Of a DNA stretch of 64,000 nt, positions 36,036 to 43,009 are shown one piece after another. A program made the position numbers and the translations under genes. Numbering within the stretch: position 1 is the first letter of the stretch; each line of letters starts with the position of its first letter. The DNA comes from JAIOTG01 sp964644045 (GTDB taxonomy: Bacteria > Patescibacteriota > Patescibacteriia > Patescibacteriales > JAGXOH01). The notes under the pieces were generated by a model. The model did not search any database and was not told the origin of the DNA. It worked only from the letters and a program-made list of their open reading frames with translations. The stretch lies in contig CAZXUK010000003.1 in the NCBI GenBank assembly GCA_964644045.1, positions 8,053 to 72,052 of the forward strand, in the 5' to 3' direction.

Positions 36036-36995
36036 TTAAGCTTTCAATCCGTGTTTTTTAATATTTTCTTCAGCGTGTTTTTGAATTTTTTTGATTTGCT
36101 CTTTGCCCTTTTTGTCTTTAAAGAGATGTTTGAATCTTCCTTGCATCCCCAGATATTCATCCACTTTTATTTTTTCTTTGATTTTATTGGTGTTTTTTAA
36201 TTCTCCGTATTCATATTCCAAGAGGGGATAGAGCCCGGTTTGGGCGGCCAGTTGAGCGGCTTTAATGGTTTGGCCGGGTTCAATCTTCCAGCCCGGCACG
36301 CAAGGAGAGAGGATCTGTATGTAAGCCGGCCCCGGCATTTCCAGGGCTTTTTTGATTTTTTTCTGAATATCCTGGACATAGCCGGCCGTGGTTTGGGCCA
36401 CATAAGGAAGCCCATGCGCCAGAGCAATAGCTATCATATCCTTCTTCTTTAGGTGAGAACCAATGGCGTCAATGGTGTCTCCGTGGCCCGAGGGAGTGGT
36501 GGTGGTGCTTGAGCCCCAAGGAGTGGCTCCGCTGGCCTGCATGCCGGTGTTGGAATAGGCCTCGTTATCATAACAGATATAAAGAATATTTTCTTTTCTC
36601 TCCCACATCCCGCTTATTAAGCCCAAACCGATATCAAAAGTTCCTCCGTCACCTCCTTGAGCCACCACCTTGATTTTTTTTAATCTGTTTTTTTCCTTTT
36701 TGTTTTTGCTTTGTTTGATCTTGTAATCCAGTCCTGCCCTGATTCCGGAGGCAATGGCGGCCGCGTTTTCAAACAAAGAATGTATCCAGGGCATTCTCCA
36801 GGCGCTCAAAGGGTAGGGGGTGGTGGTTACTTCCAGACAGCCGGTGGCGTTGGCAATAATAACCTCCGGGCCCAAGGCCTCGGTAACCGCTTTGGCCGCT
36901 ATCATTTGCCCGCAACCGGCGCAGGCGCGATGGCCGGGAGAGATTAATGATTGACCTGTTTTGTTTTTGGATTTGGTTTTAGTGGTTGTAGGCAT
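36036..36995 (-). CDS. porB: 2-oxoacid:ferredoxin oxidoreductase, beta subunit
   Basis: The 319-residue protein carries the cluster and thiamine-diphosphate sites of POR beta: RACAGCG (about residues 23-29), ATGC (about 55), GDGGTFDIG (about 113-121) with YDNEAYSNTGMQ (about 141-152) completing the TPP-binding motif, and SPCVPGW (about 233-239). It oxidises pyruvate, or another 2-oxoacid, to acyl-CoA and reduces ferredoxin. The alpha, delta and gamma genes are encoded upstream on the same strand, but separated from beta by a 1.8-kb island. A terminator follows. Confidence 0.92.
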   Translation of the reverse strand: MPTTTKTKSKNKTGQSLISPGHRACAGCGQMIAAKAVTEALGPEVIIANATGCLEVTTTPYPLSAWRMPWIHSLFENAAAIASGIRAGLDYKIKQSKNKKEKNRLKKIKVVAQGGDGGTFDIGLGLISGMWERKENILYICYDNEAYSNTGMQASGATPWGSSTTTTPSGHGDTIDAIGSHLKKKDMIAIALAHGLPYVAQTTAGYVQDIQKKIKKALEMPGPAYIQILSPCVPGWKIEPGQTIKAAQLAAQTGLYPLLEYEYGELKNTNKIKEKIKVDEYLGMQGRFKHLFKDKKGKEQIKKIQKHAEENIKKHGLKA

Positions 36996-37006
36996 ATGTG
37001 GTTGTA

Positions 37007-37048
37007 GAATTATGAATAATGAATAAAGAATTAAGGATTTATTATTTT
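37007..37048 (+). repeat. GAATAAT-type heptad array, left border of the por-operon insert
   Basis: GAAT occurs at 37007, 37014, 37021 and 37028, and GGAT at 37035, an exact 7-bp spacing. It shares 18 bases (37012-37029) with the array at 37963-37980 in the same orientation. Confidence 0.9.
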
Positions 37049-37052
37049 ATAT

Positions 37053-37268
37053 TTAATTAGTACTTATAGCTTTTTCTATTTCATTTCTTTTTAGAGTTTT
37101 TTCCGTTTGGCCCACAAATTTGGAGGCGTCCAGAATTTCTATTAATACGGGTTTATTCTTTTCACCCAAATGGATTAAAAAATTCCCGAATTCTTTGGTA
37201 TTTTTAATTTTGCCTTCGGCTATCTCCCAGCTTAGTATGTTTGATTCAGGGTCGTAGTTCATATCCAT
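37053..37268 (-). CDS. DUF2283 family small protein
   Basis: The 71-residue protein has the DUF2283 pattern: a MNYDPESNILSWEI start (usually YDPEADALYIxL), a middle glycine turn and LIEILDASKFVG (usually GIEILDAS). Members are short, soluble and of unknown function, and are frequently adjacent to DUF4258 genes, like the one at 37726-37944 here. The pair has been discussed as toxin-antitoxin-like; I infer this only from gene neighbourhood. Confidence 0.7.
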   Translation of the reverse strand: MDMNYDPESNILSWEIAEGKIKNTKEFGNFLIHLGEKNKPVLIEILDASKFVGQTEKTLKRNEIEKAISTN

Positions 37269-37270
37269 AA

Positions 37271-37302
37271 AATGTAAAATAAGTTAATTAAGTAAAATAA
37301 GT
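37271..37302 (+). repeat. 9-bp word array (AAATAAG type) 3' of the four-helix-bundle gene
   Basis: TAAAATAAG units are in plus-strand orientation and abut the stop codon of the minus-strand gene at 37303. The array on its other side is in the opposite orientation, so the two form an inverted pair. Confidence 0.8.
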
Positions 37303-37686
37303 TTAATTATAGTTTGTTTTTTGTTTTTTCAAGAATCTGATATAGCAGTTAATATCATATTCTAAGCTTTGCCCTTTCTCATAAGTGTGCTTAAATTCAT
37401 TTTGGGAAATGTATTTTTCGTCCCAAGCAACATATAACTGATCCAATACTTCATTTAATGATCCTCTGGCTGTCCTGCAAAGCTGTAAATTTTCTTGAAA
37501 ATTATATCTTCCGTAACCTTCCGCGATATTGCTATGTACGCTAATCGCGGCCCTTCTTATTTGGCTTGTTAAACAGAATAACTCTTCGCGGGGAAATTTT
37601 TTGCTAAGTTCATATATGATTTTTCTGAATTTTCTGGCTTCTGCCCAAGCTTTTACTTTTTCAAAACTATGCCTTTTAGGCTCCAT
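37303..37686 (-). CDS. Four-helix-bundle protein (S23/IVP family), copy 1
   Basis: This 127-residue, all-helical protein has the family's core: VKAWAEARKFRKIIYEL, LTSQIRRAAISVHSNIAEGYGR (about residues 40-61) and a LCRTARGSLNEVLDQL stretch. Members occur as intervening sequences in 23S rRNA genes and as accessory proteins of diversity-generating retroelements, but most stand alone and their role is unclear. It lies between a DUF4258 and a DUF2283 gene, bracketed by inverted 9-bp word arrays, and looks like an inserted cassette. A second member is at 45978-46361. Confidence 0.88.
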   Translation of the reverse strand: MEPKRHSFEKVKAWAEARKFRKIIYELSKKFPREELFCLTSQIRRAAISVHSNIAEGYGRYNFQENLQLCRTARGSLNEVLDQLYVAWDEKYISQNEFKHTYEKGQSLEYDINCYIRFLKKQKTNYN

Positions 37687-37689
37687 AAA

Positions 37690-37733
37690 TTGAATTACTT
37701 ATTTTACTTTTTATACATATTTTACTTATTTTT
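37690..37733 (-). repeat. 9-bp word array 5' of the four-helix-bundle gene
   Basis: Read on the minus strand it is TAAGTAAAAT/TATAAAAAG words, the reverse orientation to the array at 37271-37302. It contains the stop codon of the DUF4258 gene. Confidence 0.85.
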
Positions 37734-37944
37734 TCATTGGGTAAAACGTAAACACCTTTATCATCTCCTTGTCTTTTTTGTAAACCACCCGGCATCCTTC
37801 TTTTTGGGCAAAAATGTATTTACCCTTTTTTTCTTCTTTCTCCGGAGATTTTACAGCCTCTTCAACCGTTTCTTTGGTAAAATATATTTGGTGTTTACGC
37901 AGAATATCAAATTTTTCCTCTGCGTGTTTGGTGAAGTATATCAT
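37726..37944 (-). CDS. DUF4258-like small protein
   Basis: The 72-residue protein has the order seen in DUF4258 proteins: FTKHAEEKFDILRKH start (His near residue 7), a TKETVEEAVKSPEKEE turn, then KGCRVVYK-like strand and the VFTFYP end that closes the family. Such proteins have a RelE/BrnT-like fold and are often paired with DUF2283 genes. Here the partner is 460 bp away with a four-helix-bundle gene between. The final residues MKK and the stop are encoded by repeat sequence. A toxin role is inference. Confidence 0.68.
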   Translation of the reverse strand: MIYFTKHAEEKFDILRKHQIYFTKETVEEAVKSPEKEEKKGKYIFAQKEGCRVVYKKDKEMIKVFTFYPMKK

Positions 37945-37950
37945 ATATTT

Positions 37951-37985
37951 GAATAATGAATAATGAATAATGAATAAAGATTTTT
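37951..37985 (+). repeat. GAATAAT heptad array, right border of the por-operon insert
   Basis: Three exact GAATAAT units start at 37951, then GAATAAA and GATTTTT follow in phase. The array matches the one at 37007-37048 in word and orientation, so the two are direct repeats around a 0.9-kb segment. Confidence 0.92.
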
Positions 37986-38017
37986 GTTGATTTATGTTTC
38001 ATTGATTATTTATAAAT

Positions 38018-38713
38018 TTATTTACATTCACCCACGTCACCACCTAGGTGCCCAAGAATATTTTTATGACATTTGCAGTAGTTACAAACACAATCTTCAT
38101 CTTTTACACAAGGACTACCTTTTTCTCCGTTTGTATATAATTTTCCCTTGTCGGATACTATACAAGTTCCTTGGCCGAATTCCCAATTATTCGGGTCTGT
38201 TTTTGCAGTTTTATCACATTCTTTTTCTGTCATTATTTTGCATCCAACATGCCCAGGTTTTTCATAATGACAAACTCCAACTTTATCTATTGCTTCACTT
38301 ACATCCCCTATTCTATACCATTTTAAGGTCACCAGGTCCTCGTCAATCTGATAAAGCAGAAAGTATGACCCCAGGGCCAGGACCAGACCGCTTACGGCTC
38401 CGGCCATAACGCTTTTGGCATTGCCCACCCGGTTTTGATTTCCTCCGGCTGTTAGCCAGATCACTCCTCCGATCATAAAGGCCAAGGCGGCGGCGATGCC
38501 CACCACGCCAATAGCCCATTTATATATACTTTTAATGTATATAGTAATCGGCTTAGTGGTATTATCTAAGGTTAAATTTTCTTTATTTCCTATAGGGACT
38601 TGTAAATCTATTTTTTTTGCTTGTGTCTTTTTAATTCCCACTCCGGCAATACCGCCAAAAATGATTATACTCAAAAGAAAAAGAAAAAGTAGTTTTGTTA
38701 ATTTTTTGGGCAT
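38018..38713 (-). CDS. VirB2/TrbC-like pilin with Cys-rich extracellular tail
   Basis: The 231-residue protein has a signal peptide (about 1-33), then a membrane module with two helices (about 62-86 and 98-120) holding GVVGIAAALAFMIGGVIWLTAGG and MAGAVSGLVLALGSYFLLYQI, separated by an NQNRVGNAK loop. This two-helix layout is that of type IV secretion pilins. After it comes a C-terminal region of about 95 residues with ten cysteines, which probably forms disulfides on the surface. It lies in the middle of the por operon, far from the VirB6-like gene at 59.5 kb, so it may be a paralogue or part of a moved cassette. Confidence 0.72.
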   Translation of the reverse strand: MPKKLTKLLFLFLLSIIIFGGIAGVGIKKTQAKKIDLQVPIGNKENLTLDNTTKPITIYIKSIYKWAIGVVGIAAALAFMIGGVIWLTAGGNQNRVGNAKSVMAGAVSGLVLALGSYFLLYQIDEDLVTLKWYRIGDVSEAIDKVGVCHYEKPGHVGCKIMTEKECDKTAKTDPNNWEFGQGTCIVSDKGKLYTNGEKGSPCVKDEDCVCNYCKCHKNILGHLGGDVGECK

Positions 38714-38732
38714 AATTTATATTTATGTAAAC

Positions 38733-38774
38733 GATGAATTACAAATAACAAATAATAAGGATTAATTAAATTTA
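38733..38774 (+). repeat. Weak heptad array TACAAAT/AACAAAT
   Basis: The gap between porA and the pilin gene holds words of 7 bp (GATGAAT, TACAAAT, AACAAAT, AATAAGG, ATTAATT). It is more degenerate than the other arrays. Confidence 0.5.
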
Positions 38775-38808
38775 TTTTTATTTATAATTTATGCTTTGTT
38801 GTCCGGTT

Positions 38809-39996
38809 TTATTTTTTTATAAATACGGCCTCATCTCCGCCTTTTCCGGATTCAGCAACAATATTCTTGATACTTTCCCGGGTTATATCTCTTCCTCCCA
38901 GTCCGACTATAAAACTTCGGATCCGGCAACTGATCTTCTCTGTTTTTAAATCGCGGGCAGTGGCTTGCAGGGCGGCCTTGATCTCCGAGGCCAAAACACC
39001 CTCACCTCCCAAACTGATGGATTTGTCCAGAACAGCTATGTTTTTAGCTTTTGTTTGTTTGATCACTTTTTTGATTTCTTCTCCCGGAAAAGGGCGGAAA
39101 GTTTTTATTTTTAAAACCCCCGTTTTTTTGTCAGTGTCCGCGTGTTCTTTAACCGTTCCCATCATAGAGCCCATGCCCACCAACAAGGTCTTGGAATTTT
39201 TGGGACCGTAATATTCTATAAGACCGTTATCTATTTTGGTATTTTTGTATTTTTGTTTTTTTAAGTTTATGGTTTTTTGCAGTTTATCATATTCTTCTTT
39301 AATGGTTGTCAAGCTTTCTTCTGAATTCTTGTGGAGTTGTTCCCTGATCTCCAAATAATAATCCGGAGAAGCAAAAGCTCCCATGGTAACAGGGTTTTTA
39401 GGGTCCAAAATTTCGTTGTTTTTGGGTTTTAGATCGGGCAAAAATTTTTTTATTTCTTTAGTTTCCGGTATTTGGACCGGTTCGTAAGAGTGGGTTAGGA
39501 TAAAGCCGTCAATATTAACCAGGGCGGGGAGGCGGTTTTTTTCCGCCACTTTATAGGCCAGGAGGTGTTGTTCTATTGCTTCTTGGTGATTTTCGGCAAA
39601 AAACATCAGGAAGCCGGCATCACGAACAGTCATGGCGTCTTGATGGTCGTTCCAGATGGTAATAGGAGCTGAAACTCCGCGGTTGGCGCAGGTTATAACC
39701 ACCGGCAACCTCATCCCGGCAATATTGAAAAGTACCTCGGACATTAGAAGCAAGCCCTGGGAGCTGGTGGCGCTGTAAACGCGCACCCCCCGGGTGCTTC
39801 CTCCTTCCACAATAGAGGCGGCCGCAAATTCGCTTTCGGCGCGAATATACTCATAATCGGCTTCTCCATTAGCTTTGAATTGAGCCAAATCTTCCACAAT
39901 ATGGGTTTGCGGAGTAATAGGGTAGGCCGAAACCACTCCGGGCCTGATGTTTTTAACAGTTAGAGCAATAGCCCTTGAACCTTCATAAATATTCAT
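38809..39996 (-). CDS. porA: 2-oxoacid:ferredoxin oxidoreductase, alpha subunit
   Basis: The 395-residue protein has the POR alpha start (NIYEGSRAIALTVKNIRPGVVSAYPITPQTHIVEDLA), TSSQGLLLMSEVLFN (about 104-118), RGVSAPITIWNDHQD and the C-terminal domain with IAVLDKSISLGGEGVLASEI. It pairs with PorB to bind thiamine diphosphate and forms part of the CoA-binding site. The gene starts 28 bp after porD. The neighbouring gamma and delta genes confirm the archaeal/Thermotoga-like four-subunit form. Confidence 0.93.
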   Translation of the reverse strand: MNIYEGSRAIALTVKNIRPGVVSAYPITPQTHIVEDLAQFKANGEADYEYIRAESEFAAASIVEGGSTRGVRVYSATSSQGLLLMSEVLFNIAGMRLPVVITCANRGVSAPITIWNDHQDAMTVRDAGFLMFFAENHQEAIEQHLLAYKVAEKNRLPALVNIDGFILTHSYEPVQIPETKEIKKFLPDLKPKNNEILDPKNPVTMGAFASPDYYLEIREQLHKNSEESLTTIKEEYDKLQKTINLKKQKYKNTKIDNGLIEYYGPKNSKTLLVGMGSMMGTVKEHADTDKKTGVLKIKTFRPFPGEEIKKVIKQTKAKNIAVLDKSISLGGEGVLASEIKAALQATARDLKTEKISCRIRSFIVGLGGRDITRESIKNIVAESGKGGDEAVFIKK

Positions 39997-40024
39997 ATAT
40001 TTTCATTTTAAGATTATTTTGGTT

Positions 40025-40291
40025 TTATTTTTCTTCTCTTACCATTTTTATGGCCTTAACCGGGCAGTGTTCGGCGCAAAGCCCGCAACCTTTGCAAAAG
40101 TTATAATCGATTTTAGCTTTTTTTTCACCTTTTTTATTTTTAGTCATTTGGGCCGCATCTTCCGGGCAAACCTGGTTGCATTTTCCGCAACCGATACATT
40201 TGCTTTTATCTATTACTGGTTTATAAGTGCGCCAGCCCCCGGTTTTATTTTTTTTAAGAGATCCGGGCTTGGCGGATATATCCATATTCAT
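40025..40291 (-). CDS. porD: 2-oxoacid:ferredoxin oxidoreductase, delta (ferredoxin-like) subunit
   Basis: The 88-residue protein has two 4Fe-4S motifs, CIGCGKCNQVCP and CKGCGLCAEHCP, typical of a 2[4Fe-4S] ferredoxin domain, after a short N-terminal extension with TGGWRTYKPVID. It passes electrons from the catalytic site to ferredoxin. It lies 11 bp after porG. Confidence 0.95.
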   Translation of the reverse strand: MNMDISAKPGSLKKNKTGGWRTYKPVIDKSKCIGCGKCNQVCPEDAAQMTKNKKGEKKAKIDYNFCKGCGLCAEHCPVKAIKMVREEK

Positions 40292-40302
40292 ATTTATTTA
40301 GT

Positions 40303-40845
40303 TTAAAAATTATAAGCTTTTTTTACAGCTTTGATGTTTTTATTTATTATATTTTTCCCTTTGTCCGCGAATTTCTGTTTTATGGCTTTTTCCAGGGATT
40401 CCAGAGTGATAATTCCGGTTTTGCCCGCCAAAGCCCCCAAGATAGTGGTGTTGGCGATATTTTTTCCCAAAATATCCAGAGCTATCTTGGTGGCATCCGC
40501 GGTAAAAATGTTTTTACTGGGCAGATCTATTTTTAGGTTTTCCGTTTTTTCCGCGGTATTGATAACAGCCAAAGTTTTCTTATCACATCCCCGGGCGGCA
40601 TTTATCACTTCCAGTAAAGTGGCGTCCAAAATTATTAATATATCCGGCTCATAAATATGTTCCCGGATCCTGACAAAATTTTTGTCAATTCGGGTATAGG
40701 CCTCTATGGGAGCGCCGGTTCTTTCTACTCCGAAAGAAGGAAAGGCCTGAGAAAAATTGCCGTCCTCGAAAGCGGCAATGGCTATTAATTCCGAAGCGGT
40801 AACCACTCCTTGGCCGCCTCGGCCATGTATTCTGATTTGAGTCAT
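40303..40845 (-). CDS. porG: 2-oxoacid:ferredoxin oxidoreductase, gamma subunit
   Basis: The 180-residue protein starts IRIHGRGGQGVVTASELIAIAA, the POR gamma signature, and has FPSFGVERTGAPIEAYTR near residues 36-53 and NTTILGALAGKTGII near 138-152. It is the CoA-contacting subunit of the four-subunit enzyme. It is first in the minus-strand por operon, and a promoter-like site lies about 70 bp upstream. Confidence 0.94.
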   Translation of the reverse strand: MTQIRIHGRGGQGVVTASELIAIAAFEDGNFSQAFPSFGVERTGAPIEAYTRIDKNFVRIREHIYEPDILIILDATLLEVINAARGCDKKTLAVINTAEKTENLKIDLPSKNIFTADATKIALDILGKNIANTTILGALAGKTGIITLESLEKAIKQKFADKGKNIINKNIKAVKKAYNF

Positions 40846-40912
40846 ATAATAAATTTAAAATTCAAAGCGCAAAATTATTTTTCAATTTTACCTTTTTTGT
40901 GTTTATTTAGAT

Positions 40913-40921
40913 ATTGTAACA
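40913..40921 (-). promoter_or_regulatory. Extended -10 element for the por operon
   Basis: On the minus strand TGTTACAAT reads as an extended -10 (TG-n-TACAAT), 70 bp before the porG start. A weak TTTGTT lies at -35 distance. It is supported by its place in the only gap upstream of the operon. Confidence 0.4.
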
Positions 40922-40952
40922 TAAAAGTCCAATAAACAAAAAATTTTTATTT

Positions 40953-41669
40953 TCACCCCTTATTTTCTTTTATTAAAGAGACCGTAATCGCTTCCATTAT
41001 ATTATAAGGAATATCGCCTTTTATTCTGTAACCGTTAAAAAACCAGGTAGGGGTTCCGGAAACCCCCATTTCTTTTCCTTCTTTTATGTCAGTAGTTATT
41101 TCATCTTCGTATTTATTACTGGATAAACATTTTTGGAAAAGTTTGGTATCTATTCCTATTTGTTCGGCAAAAGTAGTTATTTGTTGGGAGGAATTTATTT
41201 TTTTTTGGTTTTGAAAAAGTTTGTCATGCATGGGCCAGAAAGCCCCTTGTTCTCCGGCGCAGTAAGAGGCCAAACTAAAATTTAGAGAATTCTCACTGGT
41301 GGGGAAATGCCTGAAAATTATTTTTATCTCATCTTCATATTTTAGGCCCAATTTTCTGATTTTGGAATAAGAATTCTTGGATTCAGGACAACCAAAACTG
41401 GAAAACTCCACGATTGTTACTAAAGGCGAAGTAGTGCCCAGGTAAAAGTTTAAATTATTTTTACCTTCGGGCCGGGGATATTTTTTTTGTTGTTTTAGGT
41501 GATAAATTATTTCGTTTTTCGGATTTTTATTGTTTTGGGAGTTGTCGGGTTGATAATTTTTAACTTCCCGGAATATATAAAAACCGGTTATGAAAGTTAA
41601 TATCAAAAACAGCCCCAGAATTATAAAAAGCAAAACGGCCCACCAATGTTTATACCATTTTTTTGTCAT
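40953..41669 (-). CDS. DsbA-like thioredoxin-fold protein with altered active site
   Basis: The 238-residue protein has an N-terminal membrane anchor (about residues 12-36), a linker rich in N and K, and a DsbA-type thioredoxin fold: VTIVEFSSFGCPESK, RHFPTSENSLNFSLASYCAGEQGAFWPMHDKLF, FQKCLSSNKY and a cis-proline loop VSGTPTWFFNGYRIKG. The usual CPxC active site reads CPES, so the second cysteine is missing while the others (in ASYC and FQKC) are kept. It may act as a monothiol isomerase or chaperone in disulfide formation of Cys-rich surface proteins. I use the ATG at 41669; a TTG six bases upstream is the alternative. Confidence 0.83.
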   Translation of the reverse strand: MTKKWYKHWWAVLLFIILGLFLILTFITGFYIFREVKNYQPDNSQNNKNPKNEIIYHLKQQKKYPRPEGKNNLNFYLGTTSPLVTIVEFSSFGCPESKNSYSKIRKLGLKYEDEIKIIFRHFPTSENSLNFSLASYCAGEQGAFWPMHDKLFQNQKKINSSQQITTFAEQIGIDTKLFQKCLSSNKYEDEITTDIKEGKEMGVSGTPTWFFNGYRIKGDIPYNIMEAITVSLIKENKG

Positions 41670-41731
41670 TGCCAAGGTTTTTTAAATAAATTATAATGTA
41701 TTTAAGGTTTTTATAATTATACCATTTTTTT

Positions 41732-41872
41732 ATGAAACAAAAAAGGGAAGAAATTGAAAAGTTGGAGCGGGAAGCGGAAAGAAAAGAAAAAGAAGAAAAG
41801 AGAAGAAAAAAAAGACGAATGCGAATGGATTCGGCGGGGTTAAAAAATTTGCCCAAAAAGAGAAAAAGTTAG
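41732..41872 (+). CDS. 46-residue highly charged small protein
   Basis: The ORF encodes a peptide of mostly K, R and E with a long predicted helix and a DSAGLKNLPKKRKS end. The start follows a TTTTTTTATG context like that of many genes here. The stretch could also be a chance ORF in purine-rich sequence. I see no family. Confidence 0.4.
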   Translation: MKQKREEIEKLEREAERKEKEEKRRKKRRMRMDSAGLKNLPKKRKS

Positions 41873-41943
41873 TTTTTGGTTTAAAAGTATTAGATGGTTT
41901 AAATTTTAAAATTTAAGATTTATAAATTAGGATCTATTTTTTT

Positions 41944-42711
41944 ATGGAAATTTTTTCTTGGAATGTTAACGGGATCAGGGCTATAATAAAAAAAAATTTT
42001 AAAGATTTTCTCAGTCGTTATAATCCGGACATTTTGGGTTTACAAGAAATTAAAATTTCTCAAAAGGACATAGAAAAAGAGAATTTGGCTTTTAAAAATT
42101 ATAAAGTTTACTGGAATCCGGCCCGGAAGCCCGGTTACAGCGGGACGGCTGTTTTGCTTAAAAAAGATATTTATAATTCCCTGAAAAATGTTTTTAGTTT
42201 ATCAGAGGACACGGAGGGGAGAGTTCAGTTTTTGGAATTTAAGGATTTTTATTTAGTTAATACTTATTTTCCCAACGCCGGTCCGGACTTGGAGCGTTTG
42301 GATTTTAAAATTGAATTTAATAATAAGCTTTTAAATAAGATCAAAAAACTGGAAAAAAATAAGCCCTTTGTTATCGGAGGAGATTATAATGTTGCTCATC
42401 GGGAAATAGATCTGGCTCGGCCCAAACAAAATGCGGGCAACGCCGGCTTTACCCGAGAGGAAAGAGATTGGATGAGCACATTCCTGAACTCCGGTTTTTG
42501 TGATATTTTTCGTGAGTTTCACCCCCAAACTCGAAAATATACCTGGTGGACTTACCGGGCGCCCCGGGCCCGGGCCAAAAATATTGGTTGGAGAATTGAC
42601 TATTTTTGCGTGTCTGGTAGTATTTTAGAACGCGTGGAAAAGGGTGAAATCAAAGACAAAGTTAAGGGCTCTGACCATGCGCCCGTAAAGATTAAAATTA
42701 AAATAAAGTAA
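41944..42711 (+). CDS. xth: Exodeoxyribonuclease III
   Basis: The 255-residue protein has the AP endonuclease signature: SWNVNGIRA (residues 5-13), GLQEIK with the catalytic Glu (about 34), GYSGTAVL, GGDYNVAHREIDLA (about 146-159) and the terminal GSDHAPV (about 244-250) that holds the catalytic Asp-His. It repairs abasic sites and trims 3' ends. The length matches the family. Confidence 0.97.
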   Translation: MEIFSWNVNGIRAIIKKNFKDFLSRYNPDILGLQEIKISQKDIEKENLAFKNYKVYWNPARKPGYSGTAVLLKKDIYNSLKNVFSLSEDTEGRVQFLEFKDFYLVNTYFPNAGPDLERLDFKIEFNNKLLNKIKKLEKNKPFVIGGDYNVAHREIDLARPKQNAGNAGFTREERDWMSTFLNSGFCDIFREFHPQTRKYTWWTYRAPRARAKNIGWRIDYFCVSGSILERVEKGEIKDKVKGSDHAPVKIKIKIK

Positions 42712-42739
42712 TGTTTTTGTTCTTTGTTAATTAAATCGG

Positions 42740-42748
42740 AAGGAGGAG
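42740..42748 (+). promoter_or_regulatory. Strong Shine-Dalgarno sequence before the first zinc-ribbon gene
   Basis: AAGGAGGAG ends a few bases before the ATG at 42752. It is one of only three such sites I found. Confidence 0.85.
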
Positions 42749-42751
42749 AAG

Positions 42752-43009
42752 ATGAATTGTCCTGTTTGCAGGGAACTTTTAGAGTCCGGAAGTTCAGAAT
42801 TTAGATGCCCCAAGTGTGGCAAAACTTACCTTTTATACAATTCTCGCTTCTATGAAGGCGAGCCCGATGTTAATAATCGGGGTGAATTTGTTTTTTCCGT
42901 GGAAGGTAGCCGCTCTATTAAACTCAGTATTGAGGAATGGGCGGCTTTAATAAACTCCGGAGTTAATTTAAAAAAGGAGGGGCTCTATGATAAAATGTTT
43001 GGCCTGTAA
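42752..43009 (+). CDS. Zinc-ribbon protein, 85 residues
   Basis: The protein starts MNCPVCRELLESGSSEFRCPKCGKTY, an almost exact CxxC...CxxC zinc ribbon (Cys at about 3, 6, 19 and 22). The rest (about residues 35-85) has beta strands and an IKLSIEEWAALINSG segment with no known fold to me. A strong Shine-Dalgarno sequence precedes it. The gene overlaps the next zinc-ribbon gene by 23 bp, so they are probably translated together. The function is unknown. Confidence 0.7.
   Translation: MNCPVCRELLESGSSEFRCPKCGKTYLLYNSRFYEGEPDVNNRGEFVFSVEGSRSIKLSIEEWAALINSGVNLKKEGLYDKMFGL
42974..42980 (+). promoter_or_regulatory. Shine-Dalgarno sequence inside the upstream gene
   Basis: AAGGAGG lies 6 bases before the ATG at 42987, inside the coding region of the first zinc-ribbon gene, and supports the overlapping start. 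Confidence 0.8.

Noticed and set aside
37669..37956. Plus-strand ORF of 95 codons opposite the DUF4258 gene
   Set aside because: It is Phe-rich antisense of an AT-rich gene; the minus-strand reading has a recognisable family pattern.
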